Positions 38,588-48,362 are shown, numbered from the stretch's first letter. The stretch is 64,000 nt of DNA from an uncultured Verrucomicrobiae bacterium (GCA_937775205.1 CALKBX010000019.1:1-64000), one strand, 5' to 3'. The notes: a model not told the origin generated them from the sequence alone. Numbers and translations are program-made.

Positions 38588-40817
38588 CTACCTCAAGAAT
38601 GCATCTTCCAGGCCACCGTCTACGGCGAGCACTTGGCCGCAGGTTTTATCGAGGCGGTTGGTGAGGAGCAGGTAAAATGCCTCGGCTTGATCCTCAGGCG
38701 TGATGGGAGCCTTAGTCAGTGTGCGGTTGGCATAGAACTGCGCAAGCTTGTCGCGCAGGGAGTCGTCGCTATCCTTCTTGCTGTACTTGATGCCGTACTT
38801 GGCTAATGAGCCAATCACGCGGTCGCGCGGGAACATGCTGCTGCCTTTTACAACCGTCGCGGGAGCAACGGCATTGACGCGTACAGTTGGTGAAAGTTCG
38901 ATGGCCAGTTCGCGCACCAGATGATTGGCCGCGGCCTTGGAAGTGTCGTAGGCGATGCTACCTTTTTTGGCGACGACGGCGTTGGCGCTGGTGGTTAGCA
39001 CTAGATTACCGGGGAGACCTTGCTCGCGCCATGTGTTGGCGGCTTCGTCGGCGACAATGTAGCTGCCCTTCACGTTGACTCCGAAGGTGAAATCCCATTT
39101 GTCATCGGGGATGTGGCCGGTCGTATCACTGGGCCAAAAGACGCCGGCGGTGACGCAGATGCTGTCGAAGCCGCCGTACGCGAGCGCGACGTCATCGAGC
39201 ATCGCCCGCACGCTGGCACGGTCGGTGATATTGCAGGCAAGGCCGAGTGCGGGGCCACAGTTGCTGATGCCGCTGCCGGCGACGCCGATGCCCACACCGT
39301 ATTGGTCGGTGATTTCCTTGGCAGTGGCTTGGGCGGCGGAGAGGTTCATATCCACGCACACCACATGCGCGCCGTCGCGAACCACGCGATGGGCCACCTC
39401 GCGTCCGATGCCACTGCCGGCGCCGATGACGACGATGACTTGCCGTGCGAGTTCCACTCTCGGCGGGCATCCGCTGCAGCTTGGCTTCCTCGAGCGCCCA
39501 GTATTCGATGTCGAACGCTTCCTGTTGCGGGAGGGCGATGTATTTATCGATGGCCTCCGCGCCGCGCATCACTTCCACCGCGCAGTTGTAAAACTCCGCG
39601 GTTACGCGGCTTTCGCTTTTGTTTTTACCCCACGCAATCATCCCGCAACCGGGGATGAGCATTACCGTCGGGTTCGCATCGCGCATGGCGGGCGAGCCGG
39701 GGCGTTTGCAGTTTTTGTAGTACGTGGCGTAATCCTTTTTATACTGCTTGAGGCCGGCAGTGAGGTTTTGCTTGAGCGTCTCGACAAAGCAGTCCACCCA
39801 ATCGCCGCTGAAATCGCGGTTCTTGTGCGGCGTGAGCGGGACGTAGAGTGGCTTGATTTTCGTGCGCAGAAAATGGTCCGGACAACTCGTGCCCAGTTCC
39901 GCGAGGCGGCCGGCATCTTTGCTGTTCACAAAACGCAGAATCGCGGCGTCGTCCTGAATGGTGCCGATGAAGCGTTTCTGTTGGCTCACCTTTCCGCGCA
40001 GCCATGGCAGTAGTTTGGCGAACACCTGCCGCCGCACCTTCTCCGGCAGCGTGAGATGTTTTTGCCCGCCGAAGGCTTTTTTGTCGCCGCCCTTTTTGCG
40101 GTACGCCTTTTCGATGTATGCGGATCCTTTCTCAATAAGGTCCAGCGACAGATAGTAGCATTTTTTGTCATCGTCGTCCCAGTTGATCAGCCCGTGCTGG
40201 CCGAGCATCACGCCTTTGGCCTTCGGATGTTTTTGGGTGATACGTTGCAGCTCCAAGCCCAGTTCAAAGCCCGGGCGCAGCCACGGCGTCCAGATGATGT
40301 CATCGCCATAAACCGCCTTTGTGATGCGTTTGGAATTTTTTGAGGCGCAGATGGCAATCGGCGCGTTGGGGTGCGTATGGTCCACGTGCTTGCCCGGCAC
40401 GAACGAATGCAGCGGCGTATCGATGGACGACGCACGCGGGTTGAGGTTAAACGTACAGTGCGGATACATCCCCACCATCTCATCCTCCGCCGGCGACTTG
40501 GGCCCGCGCTTTTTCTTGCCCGCATACACCCCCTGCAACGCGACCAGCTTCTCCTGATACAGCGATGCAAAATTTTCTTTTTTGGATGTCCGCAAATCAC
40601 CGCCCGAGCCCTTCACCCAAAGCACCTCCACCGCGTCACCCGTGAGCGGGTCGGTTTCGGTAAGCTTGCTGGAAGTATTCCCTCCGCCGGTATTGGTGAT
40701 GCGCTGATCGCTGCCGAGAATGTTCGAGCGATAAACCAACCGCTCCGCCGCATCCAATCCCTTGACCTCACTGCCTTTCCAGAGGTCATTCACATATTTA
40801 TATTTAGTCTTCGCCAT
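38588..40817 (-). CDS. rhaD: Bifunctional rhamnulose-1-phosphate aldolase/short-chain dehydrogenase (frameshifted near 39455)
   Basis: Splits L-rhamnulose-1-phosphate to DHAP and lactaldehyde and oxidises or reduces the lactaldehyde. The N-terminal half is a class II aldolase with ITNTGGGNTSSKL and the metal site VDHTHPNAPIAICAS plus MLGQHGLINWDDDD. The C-terminal half is an SDR with VIVVIGAGSGIGREVAHRVV, the dehydrogenase Asn/Ser segment TTSANAVVAKKGSIAYDTSK (Tyr-x-x-x-Lys) and LAVDGGLEDAFLR. One extra base lies at the domain junction (EAKLQRMPAE then VELARQVIVV). The total of 743 codons plus one base fits the TIGR02632-type fusion. It implies rhamnose (or fucose) use, in keeping with the polysaccharide-degrading gene set nearby. 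Confidence 0.9.
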
Positions 40818-40956
40818 AAAAATTTACCTTCACAAAAAATTCGGAGCGCCCTTTCTCCGCCAAAACGGGCTTGGATTCAAGATTATTGCTTGAATGAGGA
40901 AAAGGGAATTCAATTTCCCCCTTGGTTCATCCCGAATGATTTGCCAGTCTCAAGCC

Positions 40957-42156
40957 ATGAAGCAGATTCTATTGACGATTGCGGTGGTGGCGGGTCAATC
41001 CGTCTTCGCAGCAGATGAGTTCCAGGAAAAGGAGCTGACGGACGCTAATTACGCAAAGTGGCGCGATCATGTTCTTCCCAAGAACTGGGAACTCTCTTAC
41101 CGAAGGATTCCTTGGCGGACGAGCTTCTGGGATGCCGTCATCGAGGCGCAGGCGAGGGACAGGCCGATCCTGCTGTGGGCGATGAATGGGCACCCGCTTT
41201 GCAATACGTGAGGCAATGGTGTCAAAGACCGACAGTTAGTCTGGTCTAAACGCGAGGTGCAGAAGCTGGCCGCCGAATTTGTTGTGGCTGCCGACGCTTG
41301 CGACCGCATGCAGAAAACTTTCTGTCAGGATGCGGATGCATTGCTGTTTCGAAAATTCGCCAAGCAACGCACAATTAAAAAGGGAAATCGAGGAGGCGCG
41401 CAGGGACACTACGCGGTGACTCCCAGCGGGGAGTTGCTCGCGGCTAGCTCCAGCGCCGACTCAAAAGTACTCGTGGAGATGATGAAGCAGGGGTTGGCAA
41501 AGTGGGCGACACTTCCTCGTGAAAAGCGGCTATTGCCCAAGGCTCCCGATCCCAAAGCGGCCGAGAACTGGCGCCGCAAGGAGAAACTCTATCCCGCTGA
41601 CGGCCTGGTGTTGCGTGTGGTCGCCCGTGACCGGAAGCGCGAGCGTTGGCCCGACTCGAATCTGGACTACGCCTGGTTCCGCAAAGCCGAGGCGCGCGCC
41701 CTGCTCCCCGCTAAACCAAAAAAAGGCGCCAAGCACAACGTGCCGCGCGAACTGGTGCAACGTCTGGCTCGCTTTCATCTGCTCGATAATGTTCATGCTT
41801 TGAATTACACGTTCTTCCCCAAAGAGGCGATCGAGAAGGCGCGATTAACATCCACCGTGGTTCAGATTAAAGGCGATTTAGTGTCGCTCAGCTTTGAGGG
41901 AGAGACTCGCGCATCATTGGTGTCCCCGAAGAAGATCGGCTACGAACCGAAGCTGCTAGGCCGCGCAACGTTCAACCTCAAGGAACAGAAATTCGTCTCA
42001 TTCGAGTTACTGGCGGTCGGGATGCGCTGGGGGCTGGGCAACTGCAACCAACGTCACAACCCGGCTCCCGCACTGATGGGAATCGTATTCACGCTGGCCG
42101 GCGACAGTCCGGCTGAACGACTTCCGCCTGCGTTTTTCTCTCGGTACGGTTGGTAG
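40957..42156 (+). CDS. Thioredoxin-like secreted protein with in-frame TGA (candidate selenoprotein, C-x-x-U)
   Basis: Start ATG at 40957; leader MKQILLTIAVVAGQSVFA, nearly identical to that of the LRR gene at 51308. The frame is the same before and after a TGA at 41209-41211, which lies in PILLWAMNGHPLCNT-TGA-GNGVKDRQLVWSK. Reading TGA as selenocysteine gives Cys-Asn-Thr-Sec, a CxxU site in a thioredoxin-type position. Downstream, AAEFVVAADACDRMQ and GAQGHYAVTPSGELLAASSS are thioredoxin-fold-like. The C-terminal half (about 200-399) is unassigned. Total 399 residues including U. Alternatives: the TGA may be a sequence error or a nonsense mutation; other breaks in the window are insertion frameshifts, not stops. 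Confidence 0.7.
41226..41247 (+). promoter_or_regulatory. Hairpin 3' of the in-frame TGA (SECIS-like candidate)
   Basis: AGACC-GAC pairs with GTC-(T)-GGTCT: eight base pairs with one bulged U at 41242 and a five-base loop AGUUA (41234-41238), in which the second base is G. The loop starts 22 nt after the TGA, inside the 16-37 nt range reported for bacterial SECIS elements. A coding-region hairpin of this quality could also arise by chance. Confidence 0.35.
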
Positions 42157-42431
42157 TGCCTCTACGATGAAAAGGAATCATCGTCACGCATTCACCCGCC
42201 GTCCCATTACCTTACCACTACGGCAAACAGGAGACTGCCGCAGCCTTGCGGGTTCGCCTCCTCGTGGTTGCCCAGCTCCAGCCGGCCCTGGGCGGATTCG
42301 AGGTGCATTGAGTCGGGTGGTTGCAGGGGTGGCACGGGGAAAGAGTGTGAAGGTCGGCTGATGGGTTGGCAAGGGGCGGTAAGGGTCATTCGGGTTGAAC
42401 GGGCGCGGCGGGAGGAGTAGGGTTCTGCGCA

Positions 42432-44381
42432 ATGAAAACCACACTGATGGCTTTGTTGGCTTTTTGGGGGGGTCTGGCTTTGGCGGGTGCGGATATTCAG
42501 CCGGCGGCAAAGATTCTGAATTCACGCTGCCTGGATTGCCACGACGCTGAGACACGCAAAGGCGGCATCAATCTCACAAAACTATTGGCTGCAGATAACC
42601 TGAATGAACCCAAGACCGCAGCCTTATGGGAAAAGGTTGATCACGTCGTTCGTGCCGGGGAGATGCCACCAAAGAAGAAGGAGCCTTTAACCACAACACA
42701 GAAGGTGCAGATCGCCAAATGGTATCAATCCACATACGTGCTGAAGGATGGCAGGGAGCATATAGGCCAGACGCCCCTGCGGCGCTTGAGCCGGTATGAG
42801 TTGATCAATACGCTGGAGGACTTGCTGCACTTATCCCTGAAGCAGCCGTATGTTTTCAGTCCGGAAGTGCCGGCACTGCTTCCTTCCACGCTGGAGACAA
42901 TTTTGCCCCCAGATGCCCCGGGTGAATCAGGCTTCCACAATGATGCAGCACATTTAGCAGGCTCCAAGCCGCCGATCCTGAAATACAGTCAGGCCTTCGA
43001 ATATGCACTGCATACTTTTGCTCAAGACTCGGAGGCTCGCGGGAAAGTTTTTGGGTTTAAAGAAGAGCCGGTGAATCTTGCTGATGCCACCGCAAACAAA
43101 ACCCTGCAGCGTTTTATGAAACGCGCGTGGCGCGGCTATCGCAATGCGGACAATGAACAGGTGGTATGGCGCACGTACCAGGCACAACGAAAGAGCAAAG
43201 CCCCCGTGCCCTCGCTTTTGCACGCGATGAAAATCGTACTCCTATCCCCAGCGTTCGTTTACCGGATTGAGACCGCCAAGGATCGCGGTACACCATACCG
43301 TGTCAGCGCTTATGAACTAGCCAGCCGGTTGTCATATTTCTTATGGGCGAGCATGCCCGATGACGAACTCTTCACTCTGGCGGAAAGTGGAGAGCTATTA
43401 GAGGAATCCCTTTTATCCGTACAGATCGATCGTTTACTCAATTCGCCGAAGCGACTCTCCCTCGCGGAAGATTTCGCAGGACAATGGCTTGGCTTCTCGG
43501 AGATTGTCTCGAATCGAGTCTTTTACCGGAACGAAAATTGGAATCGCGGGGTTTATGATGAAGTGTTGTTTTTCTTTGATGAACTAATCAAGTCCGACCG
43601 AAGTATTCTGGATATAATTGACTCAGATTGGCTTTACCAAAGTAATTACACTGGTGTACGTACAGGCGGCTCCGTTCATTCATTCCCATTAAAGCATCAG
43701 GATATTTTCAAATGGCGCAGGCAACGGCCCAAGGGAATACGTGAAAGATTCTATGACCCGCCGCGCCTCATTAAAATTAAAAGTGATCAACGGGGAGGCA
43801 TCATCACTTCAGTGGGAATCCTCCGGACAACCTCAGCCCCGGAAAAGACAAATCCTATCCGCCGCGGCGTTTGGATGCTGGACAAAATCATTGGACGCCC
43901 GATGCACGCCCCGGAAAATGTGCCGGCCCTGAGCAAAAGCGAAAAAGTGGATGGCAAACGGCTCGTTGACCTTGCTGATATCTTGAAAGCTCACACCAGC
44001 AAGGCCATTTGTGTCAGCTGCCATAAACATATCGATCCCATCGGGCTGGGCCTGGAAAGTTTTGATCCTTACGGCAAATGGCGCACCAGCTACAAAAATA
44101 AACGCCCGATAAAAGCCATAGGTCAGTTTCCCAATGGCGGAAATTTCCAAAGCCCAAAGGAAATGAAACAAATTTTGATTAGTGAATATCAAAAACCCAT
44201 CGTCAAAAACATTGTGGAAAGATTATTTTCCTATGCAATTGGGCGTAAAATTCAGCCATATGACCGCCCTGCCGTAGAAAGGATTTGTGCTGCACTGGAG
44301 CATAACAAGTTTAAAATGAATACACTGATTCAAGAAATCATCAGCAGCTCACAGTTTCAAAGCAGACAGGATTCACCATGA
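42432..44381 (+). CDS. Planctomycete-type cytochrome c/DUF1592 family protein, exported
   Basis: The 649-aa protein has a signal peptide (LMALLAFWGGLALAGA), a PSCyt1 heme motif (ILNSRCLDCHDAETRKGG), then a chain of domains including DUF1587-like (RLSRYELINTLEDLLHL), DUF1595, DUF1592 (YRVSAYELASRLSYFLWASM), DUF1588 (HSFPLKHQDIFKWRRQRPKG-type region, NPIRRGVWMLDKIIGRP) and a C-terminal DUF1585 part containing ICVSCHKHIDPIGLGLESFD with a second CxxCH. Such proteins are usually encoded with a DUF1552 gene, as here, overlapping by ATGA. They may be part of an electron-transfer or glycan-processing assembly; the precise reaction is not known. Confidence 0.92.
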   Translation: MKTTLMALLAFWGGLALAGADIQPAAKILNSRCLDCHDAETRKGGINLTKLLAADNLNEPKTAALWEKVDHVVRAGEMPPKKKEPLTTTQKVQIAKWYQSTYVLKDGREHIGQTPLRRLSRYELINTLEDLLHLSLKQPYVFSPEVPALLPSTLETILPPDAPGESGFHNDAAHLAGSKPPILKYSQAFEYALHTFAQDSEARGKVFGFKEEPVNLADATANKTLQRFMKRAWRGYRNADNEQVVWRTYQAQRKSKAPVPSLLHAMKIVLLSPAFVYRIETAKDRGTPYRVSAYELASRLSYFLWASMPDDELFTLAESGELLEESLLSVQIDRLLNSPKRLSLAEDFAGQWLGFSEIVSNRVFYRNENWNRGVYDEVLFFFDELIKSDRSILDIIDSDWLYQSNYTGVRTGGSVHSFPLKHQDIFKWRRQRPKGIRERFYDPPRLIKIKSDQRGGIITSVGILRTTSAPEKTNPIRRGVWMLDKIIGRPMHAPENVPALSKSEKVDGKRLVDLADILKAHTSKAICVSCHKHIDPIGLGLESFDPYGKWRTSYKNKRPIKAIGQFPNGGNFQSPKEMKQILISEYQKPIVKNIVERLFSYAIGRKIQPYDRPAVERICAALEHNKFKMNTLIQEIISSSQFQSRQDSP

Positions 44382-45970
44382 GCAAAATATCCTACCTTAT
44401 TCCAAGGCGCACCTTTCTGCGCGGTGTTGGCGCGGCCTTAGCACTGCCGTCTCTGGAGATAATGTCACCCGCGCTTAGTTACGCTAAGGCTGCTCCTGCC
44501 AATAAAGCCCTGCGTATGGCTGTACTGTTCAAGGGCGCGGGCGTTAACCCAAGCTCGTGGGATATCACCGGTGCGACTGAAACAGATTTTGAACTTTCAA
44601 AGTTGTTAAGCCCGCTTGAGAAAAACAAATCAGATATTGTCCTTCTCCGAAATATTGAGGGTTCCGGAAAAGGAGGGGGACATGAGAGTGCGACGGTTAA
44701 CTTTATGACCGGGCAACTTCGCAAATCACGCCTCATTCAAAGACAGTCTTTTGATCAGGTTATTGCTGATCATGTTGGAAAAAATACGCCCGTTAAGTCC
44801 CTTCAACTACGTAGCGACACCTACCTGGATGGCAACGATCCCGCCGAAAACTTTCTCTCGTACGACCAAGATGGCAAAGCACTCCCAGTAGAAGATAAAC
44901 CAGAGGTCGTTTTTAATCACCTCTTCAAAGGCTTTCATAATAGCGGCTTCCGGCAGCACACCAAAAGTGTGCTTGATGAAGTGAAGGAGAGCTACGCAGC
45001 CATCGCGCGCAAGGCAAGCAACCAGGACAAGCAAGTGTTGGAGCAATACCTGCAGTCAGTGCGAGATGTGGAACGGGATATTGAACAGTTTAGCGCACAA
45101 AACAATCCAGTGCGCGATGCAAGGCTGCGAGAGATACGTCCCGTGCCGGCCGCCAATAATCTTGCGGATCGCACCCGTGCTATGCTCGAACTCATGGCAC
45201 TGGCATTCTGGACGGACATGACCCGGGTTTGCACATTGATAATGGCCCACACCGAAAGTCGGTCGACCTTTGAGTTCCTTGGAATCAACGACGAGTTGCA
45301 CATGCTCTCGCACTTTGTGCGTACCCGTAACCGCTCATCGGGATTATCAGGCTACGATAAAATTAATCACTGGTACGTCCAGCAGTTTGGCCAATTCATC
45401 GATCGGCTCAAGTCACTTAAGGACGCTGATGGTACTGTATTTGATAATTCGGCCATATTGTTTGGCTCAGGAATCAAGCATGGCGATTATCACTCGGTCA
45501 GCGATCTGCCACTGGTGCTGGCCGGAGGGGGCGGTGGTAAAATTCTGCCTGGCCGTTATGTGGAATATCCCAATGTACCAAACGGAAATCTCCACCTGAA
45601 ACTGATGGATATAATGGGCGTTCAGCGAGAGCAATTTGGCAATTCCACCGGCCTGCTCACAGGTATTTCTGAGAAAGCCAACCTTGCCCCTAAATATGTC
45701 GACGACGGCTCATGGAAGATCGTGAAGGAGTCAGGCAACAAGATACAACTCAAGGGCATGCTCAAGATCAGTGTGAAGGCAGATGACCTAAACCTCTATC
45801 TGGTCCAGCTCTCCAACAAGCAACAACTTGAGATTCGCCCCAGCTTTGGAAATGTCCATAACCTGCGACTGGACGCCTGTGTCGGTTCAGTAGTGGACAT
45901 GGAAGGCGAATTCACAGTCAAGGATGGCAGGAAAATCATCACTAAAGTCACCCGCTGCAAGCGTCTTTAA
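44378..45970 (+). CDS. DUF1552 family protein, Tat-exported, with extra C-terminal domain
   Basis: The 530-aa protein begins with LIPRRTFLRGVGAALALPSLE, a twin-arginine signal. MAVLFKGAGVNPSSWDITG, NFMTGQ, MLELMALAFWTDMTRVCTLI and the GSGIKHGDYHSVSDLPLVLA block are typical of DUF1552. In most relatives I know the protein ends shortly after the equivalent of GVQREQFGNSTGLL; here about 100 further residues (starting near ISEKANLAPKYVDDG) form a small beta-rich domain ending VTRCKRL. It is coupled to the DUF1592 gene by a 4-nt overlap. Its enzymatic role is not established. Confidence 0.9.
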   Translation: MSKISYLIPRRTFLRGVGAALALPSLEIMSPALSYAKAAPANKALRMAVLFKGAGVNPSSWDITGATETDFELSKLLSPLEKNKSDIVLLRNIEGSGKGGGHESATVNFMTGQLRKSRLIQRQSFDQVIADHVGKNTPVKSLQLRSDTYLDGNDPAENFLSYDQDGKALPVEDKPEVVFNHLFKGFHNSGFRQHTKSVLDEVKESYAAIARKASNQDKQVLEQYLQSVRDVERDIEQFSAQNNPVRDARLREIRPVPAANNLADRTRAMLELMALAFWTDMTRVCTLIMAHTESRSTFEFLGINDELHMLSHFVRTRNRSSGLSGYDKINHWYVQQFGQFIDRLKSLKDADGTVFDNSAILFGSGIKHGDYHSVSDLPLVLAGGGGGKILPGRYVEYPNVPNGNLHLKLMDIMGVQREQFGNSTGLLTGISEKANLAPKYVDDGSWKIVKESGNKIQLKGMLKISVKADDLNLYLVQLSNKQQLEIRPSFGNVHNLRLDACVGSVVDMEGEFTVKDGRKIITKVTRCKRL

Positions 45971-46007
45971 CGAAAAACGGATAACCACCATCCGCAAACA
46001 CGTGCAA

Positions 46008-46158
46008 ATGAGAACCTTCTTTTATCTACTAATCTTCAATTTTATTACTGCTGGCATAACCGCTCAGGCAGCGAGCTATACCCCCCGGCAAGTATCATAA
46101 TTATTCGCATGCCGAGGGCACCGTTCCCAAGGGAGACTACCAGTATTCGATGCCCTGA
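46008..46158 (+). CDS. Short secreted-protein remnant (frameshifted)
   Basis: ATG 46008 opens MRTFFYLLIFNFITAGITAQ, a good signal peptide, then AASYTP. After one extra C in a run of six the sense continues as PGKYHNYSHAEGTVPKGDYQ and stops after YSMP at 46156-46158. About 50 residues in total. I cannot name a family. It follows the DUF1552 gene by 37 nt and may be a truncated gene. Confidence 0.35.
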
Positions 46159-46319
46159 CTGGGAGCCGAGCTTTCGGCGCGATTCAAGCTGGAGGGAGAA
46201 AACTGCACGGAATCGGTGACTTCCCTTAAGGCCCCGGGTTGTTCCACGGGTACGGCGGGCTTGGCTGGGGCGGCCTGAGGTGAACCAGTCAGAGGGTCAA
46301 TATTTGGGTTAATGTTCAT
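46137..46319 (-). CDS. Possible small protein of 60 aa
   Basis: A Pro/Ala/Ser-rich open frame of 60 codons, MNINPNIDPLTGSPQAAPAK to SQGIEYW. It has no hydrophobic segment. The DSVQFSPSSL segment vaguely resembles small anti-sigma (FlgM-like) N-termini, but similarity is weak. It overlaps the 3' end of the convergent remnant by 22 nt and lies 85 nt after the DoxX gene on the same strand. Real coding is uncertain. Confidence 0.35.
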   Translation of the reverse strand: MNINPNIDPLTGSPQAAPAKPAVPVEQPGALREVTDSVQFSPSSLNRAESSAPSQGIEYW

Positions 46320-46404
46320 GGCAAAGTAAAATTATACGGGATTAACAAAGTATGAATGGTGCCATGTGCCGAACCTCAAATGAATAGACTGACCCGAGTA
46401 GGGC

Positions 46405-46881
46405 CTACTGTTTTAAGTTCGGAGTTCGTTTTAGTTTTTGAGCGGTTTCAAAAACCATTCGGAAGCATGCGGCTGCAACCAGCGCGTCCAGTCCGACATG
46501 GAGCCAGCCGATACGGGAGGAGAGCAGCGGGCCGAGGCAGCCGCAGTCGCCCTTGAAGCCTTGGAGGCGCAGTGTGACGAGGAGAAGGGTGAAGGTGAGG
46601 AAAAGCACGCCGGCCACGAGCGCTGCGGGACGTGCGGCAAGGCCGCTGAGGAGCAGTGCGCCAAGGCCCAGCTCAAACCACGGGAAGGATTCGGCGAATA
46701 GGACAAGCAGAGCGGGGTTGGTGGACAGTACCGGCAGCTGCATCGTGTCGAGGGTATTGGCGAAGTTGTTGAGGTCGCCGAGTTTTAACCAGCCTGAGTA
46801 GAGCAGCAAGCCGCCGGTGATAAGGCGGATGACCAGTGGCATCCAAGCGCGTGACTGCGTCGATGGAGTTTCGGTTCCCAT
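46405..46881 (-). CDS. DoxX/MauE-like four-helix membrane protein
   Basis: The 158-aa protein has four hydrophobic segments (WMPLVIRLITGGLLLYSG, LVLFAESFPWFELGLGALLL, AALVAGVLFLTFTLLLV, VGLDALVAAACFRMV) with a GDCGCLG motif between helices 3 and 4, as in MauE/DoxX proteins, which act in membrane redox or disulfide chemistry. It lies 1 nt after the rhodanese-like gene's stop, with the DUF1573 gene upstream; this trio probably forms an operon for thiol-related periplasmic chemistry. The function of the group is inferred. Confidence 0.82.
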   Translation of the reverse strand: MGTETPSTQSRAWMPLVIRLITGGLLLYSGWLKLGDLNNFANTLDTMQLPVLSTNPALLVLFAESFPWFELGLGALLLSGLAARPAALVAGVLFLTFTLLLVTLRLQGFKGDCGCLGPLLSSRIGWLHVGLDALVAAACFRMVFETAQKLKRTPNLKQ

Positions 46882-46882
46882 G

Positions 46883-47308
46883 TTAGCGAGGCATCTCGAC
46901 GGACCAGAGGTCGAGTCCCAGGGATCTGAGTTTGGAATAAGCCGGGTGTTCGCCGCTCGCGGGAAAGATGATGTAGACGGGCGTGCCTTCCAAGCTTTCG
47001 AGGAGCGGGGTGAGTTGCTCCCATTCAGGGCTATCGGATTGTTCGGGTACGATCACGGCGCCGTCGGGTACGGGGTTTTTATTGCGATCATCGGTAGGAC
47101 GAAGATCGACAATGACTGCGAGTCCTCCCCGGGAATTTTCCATAGCCAAGCTATAGTTGATGGTCTGGGTTAACAAATTGATGGGCTTAGACAGTTCGGC
47201 GTGGAGGCCGGTGGCGCTTGGCATGACGAGCGACAACGCCGTTAGTCCCGCCACGGTGAGTAGTGCCCCTAGGCCGAGGGTGCGCGGGGTTTCAGCGGGC
47301 GAGGACAT
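46883..47308 (-). CDS. Rhodanese-like periplasmic/membrane protein
   Basis: The 141-aa protein starts at ATG 47308 (MSSPAETPRTLGLGALLTVA), with one N-terminal membrane helix (LTVAGLTALSLVMP). The soluble part has LAVIVDLRPTDDRNKNPVP and DGAVIVPEQSDS, then TPVYIIFPASGEHPAYSKLR, which fits a rhodanese-fold domain; however, the catalytic Cys position appears to be FPASG without Cys, so sulfur transfer is doubtful. It overlaps the end of the DUF1573 gene by 17 nt and precedes the DoxX gene by 1 nt. Confidence 0.65.
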   Translation of the reverse strand: MSSPAETPRTLGLGALLTVAGLTALSLVMPSATGLHAELSKPINLLTQTINYSLAMENSRGGLAVIVDLRPTDDRNKNPVPDGAVIVPEQSDSPEWEQLTPLLESLEGTPVYIIFPASGEHPAYSKLRSLGLDLWSVEMPR

Positions 47309-48362
47309 GGATAGAAAAGCTCGGCTCGAGGATATTGGCGACGGGGAGGTCTGTGCGGATGCGAAGGCGGGTGGCGCGGAAGCCCTGCGGAGCACCGCTG
47401 GGCACTTCGGCCCTAAGGGTGAGCCGATGTCGGCGTCCCTCGTCCAGCGCCTCGATTTTAATAATCTTAAAGGCATCGTCGTGTAGGGGTAGGGTCTCAA
47501 GGATTTTAAAAGTGGCGTTGTTGTCGCTGGCGAGAATGAGCTCGGTTTGCACGTTTTTTCCAGGACGCGCCACGCCGAGGAAGTGCCGGGGTTCATCGAT
47601 CCACTGCAGCGGATGCCGCAGGGTGCAGTAACCCTCCACCTTGTGCTTGCGGATGGCGGGATGGTCTGTGGAAACGTCGAGGGTGAAAGAAAATTCCGAC
47701 TGCAGGTGGTCGCGCGGAGTGGCGGTGAGGGCAAGGTCCCAACGGGCGGAGCGGCCATCGGCGTCAGGCTCCAAGGGGCGGGCTACGATCGTGACCTCGA
47801 TGCCTTTGAGCTCTGGCAGTTTGGTGGTAAGGATTCTAAAGGGCTCGCCGTCGCCGGCAGTAAGGCGGACGGTGCTGGAGGCGGTCTGTCCCAGACGCAT
47901 TTCTCCGAAGTCGAAGCCCGAAGGCTCCATACGGACGGTTTTGATGCCTTCGGATGCAAGTTGGATGATTGCGCGCGGCTGGTCGGGGTCGTTGGAGTCG
48001 ATGTAAATGCGTGATGACCGTCGGCCAGTACGTACGGTGAGCTCGGCCTCGATAGTGCCGGTGGCATCGGGTGGCAGGTGGGTGCGTTCTACCTTGGGCA
48101 CGGTGCAGCTGCAGGAGGCGGATATTTTGCGGAGGATCAGCGGCGCGTCGCCCACGTTGCGGATTTTGAAACGATGCGTGACCTTTTCGCCGGACATCAC
48201 GGTGCCAAAGTCGTGGGTGTCGCGGTCAATAAAGATCCTGGGGCGAGGGTCGCCGGCGGCCAATTTTTTGGTCGAAGCCGGCTGCAGGACGAGCCAGGTT
48301 ATGGCACCGGTAATCACCAACGCGAGGAGCACCCACTTCCAAATTGCGTCAGATTCGGCCAT
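47292..48362 (-). CDS. DUF1573 domain protein, membrane anchored
   Basis: The 356-aa protein has an N-terminal anchor (WVLLALVITGAITWLVL) and DUF1573 Ig-like domains: RIFIDRDTHDFGTVMSGEKV and HRFKIRNVGDAPLILRKI followed by SASCSCTVPKVERTHLPP, the SCxCT signature of the family. A second Ig-like part follows (SGFDFGEMRLGQTASS). These proteins are periplasmic and of unknown function; the Cys pair and the neighbouring DoxX and rhodanese-like genes suggest redox or metal handling. It is the first gene of the three-gene reverse operon. Confidence 0.88.
   Translation of the reverse strand: MAESDAIWKWVLLALVITGAITWLVLQPASTKKLAAGDPRPRIFIDRDTHDFGTVMSGEKVTHRFKIRNVGDAPLILRKISASCSCTVPKVERTHLPPDATGTIEAELTVRTGRRSSRIYIDSNDPDQPRAIIQLASEGIKTVRMEPSGFDFGEMRLGQTASSTVRLTAGDGEPFRILTTKLPELKGIEVTIVARPLEPDADGRSARWDLALTATPRDHLQSEFSFTLDVSTDHPAIRKHKVEGYCTLRHPLQWIDEPRHFLGVARPGKNVQTELILASDNNATFKILETLPLHDDAFKIIKIEALDEGRRHRLTLRAEVPSGAPQGFRATRLRIRTDLPVANILEPSFSIHVLAR

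Noticed and set aside
42167-42361. 64-codon ORF between the thioredoxin-like gene and the DUF1592 gene
   Set aside because: Arg/Pro-rich with no leader or motif; the DUF1592 gene has its own start at 42432. I see nothing else in this 275-nt gap.
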